Source of the DNA: Numida meleagris
Lineage: Eukaryota; Chordata; Aves; Galliformes; Numididae
NCBI RefSeq assembly: GCF_002078875.1
Contig: NC_034412.1
Location: forward strand, 6,891,759-6,955,758
Reading direction: 5' to 3'
DNA length: 64,000 bases
The translations under genes and the position numbers were made by a program. Each line of letters begins with the position of its first letter. Positions within the stretch are counted from its first letter, which is position 1. The notes below the pieces were generated by a model. It did not search any database. It saw nothing but the letters and a program-made list of their open reading frames with translations, and was not told the DNA's origin. Of the stretch, positions 61,204 to 64,000 are shown one piece after another.

Positions 61204-63599
61204 AGATACCTTGGGAAGAAAATGCACTAATATTGTGTCATCCCCCTGGCACTACCTGGCAGTAAGTCCCCAGGGAAGACGTGCTCCAGGGCTATGACTT
61301 ATTGGAGGCACATGCCTTGAAACTTGAATGCAGTGTCTAGTTCTTAAGCCTATGCCCTGGAGCATCCCCAAAAGGTGCATTCCTTTGTTAGACATGTGAC
61401 ACTGCAGATGTGACGGTGGCACAAATCATCATTAAAAAAGTTGTAAGAACACTAAGGACTACTGTAACACTTCTGTCCTCACACCACCCAGCAATCAATG
61501 AAGTGCTGGCTGTTCAAACAGTCCTGTGAAGTAAGCCCTTGCTGTGCTCTGCCCTGGGGAAATACTGCAAATGCCATGCAATGCCCTTTCAGGCAAAACA
61601 GTTTGGGGCTGTAGAATGATTTCTGAAGCACGCTAAAAGTCAAATCTGGCAGCGTCTATACAAAAGGATGACTTCCTCCAAGGGCAGGGCAATCCATATA
61701 TGCCTTCCAGCACTACAAATGCTGATTTTCATCTGTTTGAAGTTGTATGGGTGTCCTCTTGTATCTTCTCAAAGTCTGTGCTCTCTGAGAACCTTGAACA
61801 TTGTTGTACAATCTATAGCCTTACTGATAAAACAAATATTGAAAGAGAGTCTGCAGAATGTAAGTTTGAAATTGATAAAATATGGCACCAAAACTCGAGT
61901 TTAATTAGAATGTCATTAGAGTTGGAATACAAGGACCTATTTTGTATAACTGGAATTTTCAATCTATTCACATCAGAATTTGAATATTGAATGTCTCCCA
62001 AGAACAATACAGTTGCAAATCAAGAATTATTTGTGAAAGCTCTTGGAGGAATATTCAAGAAACTAGCAATCTCTTCCAAAATAATTTGCAATTATGAAGA
62101 TGTGTAATAAATAATTTAAACCACCGCAGTAAATTATTTGTATGGTTCATTCAGTTGCAGACTGTATCCATGAATCCATTTCTGGAAAACTCGTTATAAT
62201 TCATGGAAAATGTATATACGCATTTGCAAAAGTGAGTTGCAAAGAACCTCTTGTATGCTTAACCACAGGGATAATACTTATAACTGGATGCCTGTTTTCA
62301 TTCTTTTTCTGCTGATTTCAACTCTACAGCTCTTTGACACTGGCAACCATCGATTGAGTGATACTAAGACATTGCTCTATGTCTAAGACTTGCATTTTGC
62401 CCCATGCACTAAGCCACACAATATGGATAGAGAAAGATGTCTTTTGCTGTGAACTCTGTTGTTTCCTTATAAAAACTTCTTTTCCAAGCCAGGAGAACTG
62501 TCCAGCATCATACTAAGCAGAGCTGTAGAGTCTTTCAGTTTATTAAAAATCTGTAGAAATTTTTTTTTTGTTATTTTAAAAATAGTGGGGATCTTGCAGC
62601 ATGCCATGACTGTCTCGTCTTCCAGCAAAAAAAAAAGGCAGTAATGGAACACTGCAGTGTTATTCTAACATGCCAGCTATCTCATTTGCTGCACAGTCAA
62701 AAGCTGGTTATGAAAGTAATTAGAATGAAAATACAGCCAAGGCTTTCCAGTGCTAAGTAATGCTGCATTTTAAATTCAAGTGCCTTGCTTTATAGGGAAT
62801 GACATCAGTCTATAAGGATTGGACAGATTTCCAGCCTTGAGAGTTCATAAAAGTTTTCCTGCTTAGACAGAAAAATTTAGAATCCATGATAGGAGCTAGG
62901 GAAGAGGTGATTCATTTTTAACGGCCCATTCTTTATGCTTTGTGATATGTCTGAATGATCCATTGTCTTGCTTAACTTTCCTTTCCTGTAAGAAGCAGTC
63001 AGACTAAACTCGCCATTCATCCAGTGGCAAGCTTTCCCTCAGCTGTTCTCCCACTGATTTCCCTTTCCTTCTGAATACTAGGTCTTAGGAAGTAGCTCTC
63101 ACTTTCTAAGCCATGGAAAATAAAGTCTTTAACTAGGCTGGTTGTGAACAGTACTCTCTTTTATCAGGAAAAGCATGAAAGTGTCTATTTGAAGGTTTTA
63201 TTGGGTGTCCTTAGAGATCAACTTCCTTTAAACTGAGAAGGATCCAGTTCATGTGAGTTCAGGTATGGCAAAATGCAGTGCTGACAATATCAGATAATGA
63301 AAATATCTGCCATCCTCTTGGGACCCCCCAAAAGGATGTGAGAATTATCAGATGTAAAAATAGCAGCTGTAGGCGCTTGGCCTTCACTTTTGTGAGCTTT
63401 GGGTTGGTGTTCAATCAGATCATCAAATCTGGCAGGAGTGGGTGAGGAGAGAGAGAGAAGCATTTTTCCAAGTTCGTGAGATTTTCAGACTTTCTTTGTG
63501 GTTCAGCTTCATCCAAATTTGGACAAAAGAAGAAACTAGGAAGGAGCCGGTGTGCAGTACAAGGCATTGAAGATAACATGTCAGTCATGAAGATTTTAC
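61204..63599. other. Non-coding; nothing recognised
   Basis: AT-rich DNA with a short GA run at 63449-63460. No coding or repeat signal is recognised. Confidence 0.55.
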
Positions 63600-63947
63600 C
63601 TTTTCATATGCCTGCTTTGAACAAGTAGGACAGATTGGCATGTGTTCTGCTTCCCCTCGAGGCAGTGTGGGCAGAGTGAGCTGAAGTGCATGGTAAGGCT
63701 CCTGATCTCAGCAGAAAATTTGGGATGTGTCTGAAGTAGGTGTTGACATCAGATATTGGCCACCTTGATGTGAACACATACACGTGAGACTCAAACGTGT
63801 CACAGTACTTTGGCAAGAGCTGGCCCACACCCATGAACTGTGATCATAGCGGGGTAGCACATTGTTCTCTCGATGCAAGCTGACATCGCTCCAGTCCCTG
63901 TAATGTAGATTTCTTTCATCTCCAGCCAGGCAGCTGTCTGAGCAGTT
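63600..63947 (-). pseudogene. Exon-like block on the minus strand with interrupted reading frames; unidentified
   Basis: On the minus strand, ACCCCCTTCTCTTCCACAG ends at 63948, a strong acceptor. The block ends at GAAAAG|GTAAAA (63600/63599), a fair donor. Its length, 348 bases, is a multiple of three. All three frames contain a stop. The first frame is open from the acceptor to a stop at 63709-63707. A second frame is open from about 63834 to 63604. The end of the block, back in the first frame, reads as a Cys-X2-Cys element (MPICPTCSKQAYEK). The pattern of protein-like segments alternating between two frames fits a decayed coding exon, but it could be chance or a non-coding exon. I do not recognise the family. 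Confidence 0.25.
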
Positions 63948-64000
63948 CTGTGGAAGAGAAGGGGGTTCTGTGTTTACGCAAACTGATAGATACAAAGAGA
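63948..64000. other. Window end; polypyrimidine tract of the exon-like block (minus strand)
   Basis: It holds only the possible upstream intron end of the block at 63600-63947. Confidence 0.3.

Overview
The window looks like vertebrate, and specifically avian, nuclear DNA. It is AT-rich, non-coding sequence with one CpG island, two assembly gaps, and three copies of the 3' end of CR1, the dominant bird LINE. Two of the three CR1 copies close on the typical ATTCTRTG octamer repeats. There is also a thin layer of much older amniote repeats: two L3/CR1-clade reverse-transcriptase relics and several MIR-type SINE cores. I see no bacterial features, no CRISPR array, no intact transposon and no structural RNA gene. 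The species cannot be fixed from the sequence alone.

The one gene I can name is at the left end. On the minus strand, positions 2652 to 2632 encode exactly seven residues (MYQGHMQ), followed directly by a consensus splice donor (CAG|GTAAGAG). These residues, and a break after complete codons at this point, match the N-terminus of PEX5L (TRIP8b/PEX5R), the brain HCN-channel auxiliary subunit. The exon lies in a CpG island (about 2405-3560) that is interrupted by a 146-base gap. The rest of PEX5L runs off the left edge, so bases 1-2631 are the start of its first coding intron. Everything to the right, about 61 kb, lies upstream of this promoter. In human the interval upstream of PEX5L, toward TTC14/CCDC39, is a large gene-poor region, and the near-absence of coding signal here fits that arrangement (inference).

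Layout: 1-2.6 kb, PEX5L intron; 2.4-3.6 kb, CpG-island promoter with coding exon 1, a G-quadruplex motif, a CGG run and a gap; 3.6-8.7 kb, unremarkable flank with a small CpG-dense patch at 7.63-7.99 kb; 8.75-11.24 kb, two ancient L3/CR1 relics in opposite orientations; 12.5 kb, a minus-strand CR1 tail; 13-41 kb, AT-rich intergenic DNA with MIR-like relics, microsatellites and a second gap (38584-39016); 41.2-41.45 kb, a MIR1-like amniote SINE; 42.9 kb, an exon-like block with consensus splice signals; 47.5 and 60.9-61.2 kb, CR1 tails; 63.6-63.95 kb, a second exon-like block (minus strand) whose frames are broken.

The open reading frames of about 60-140 codons scattered through the window are about what chance predicts for a sequence of this size and composition. 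None shows a family I recognise, and I do not call them genes. I found no previously undescribed system. The most useful leads are the PEX5L promoter architecture hidden partly by a gap, and the two exon-like blocks.
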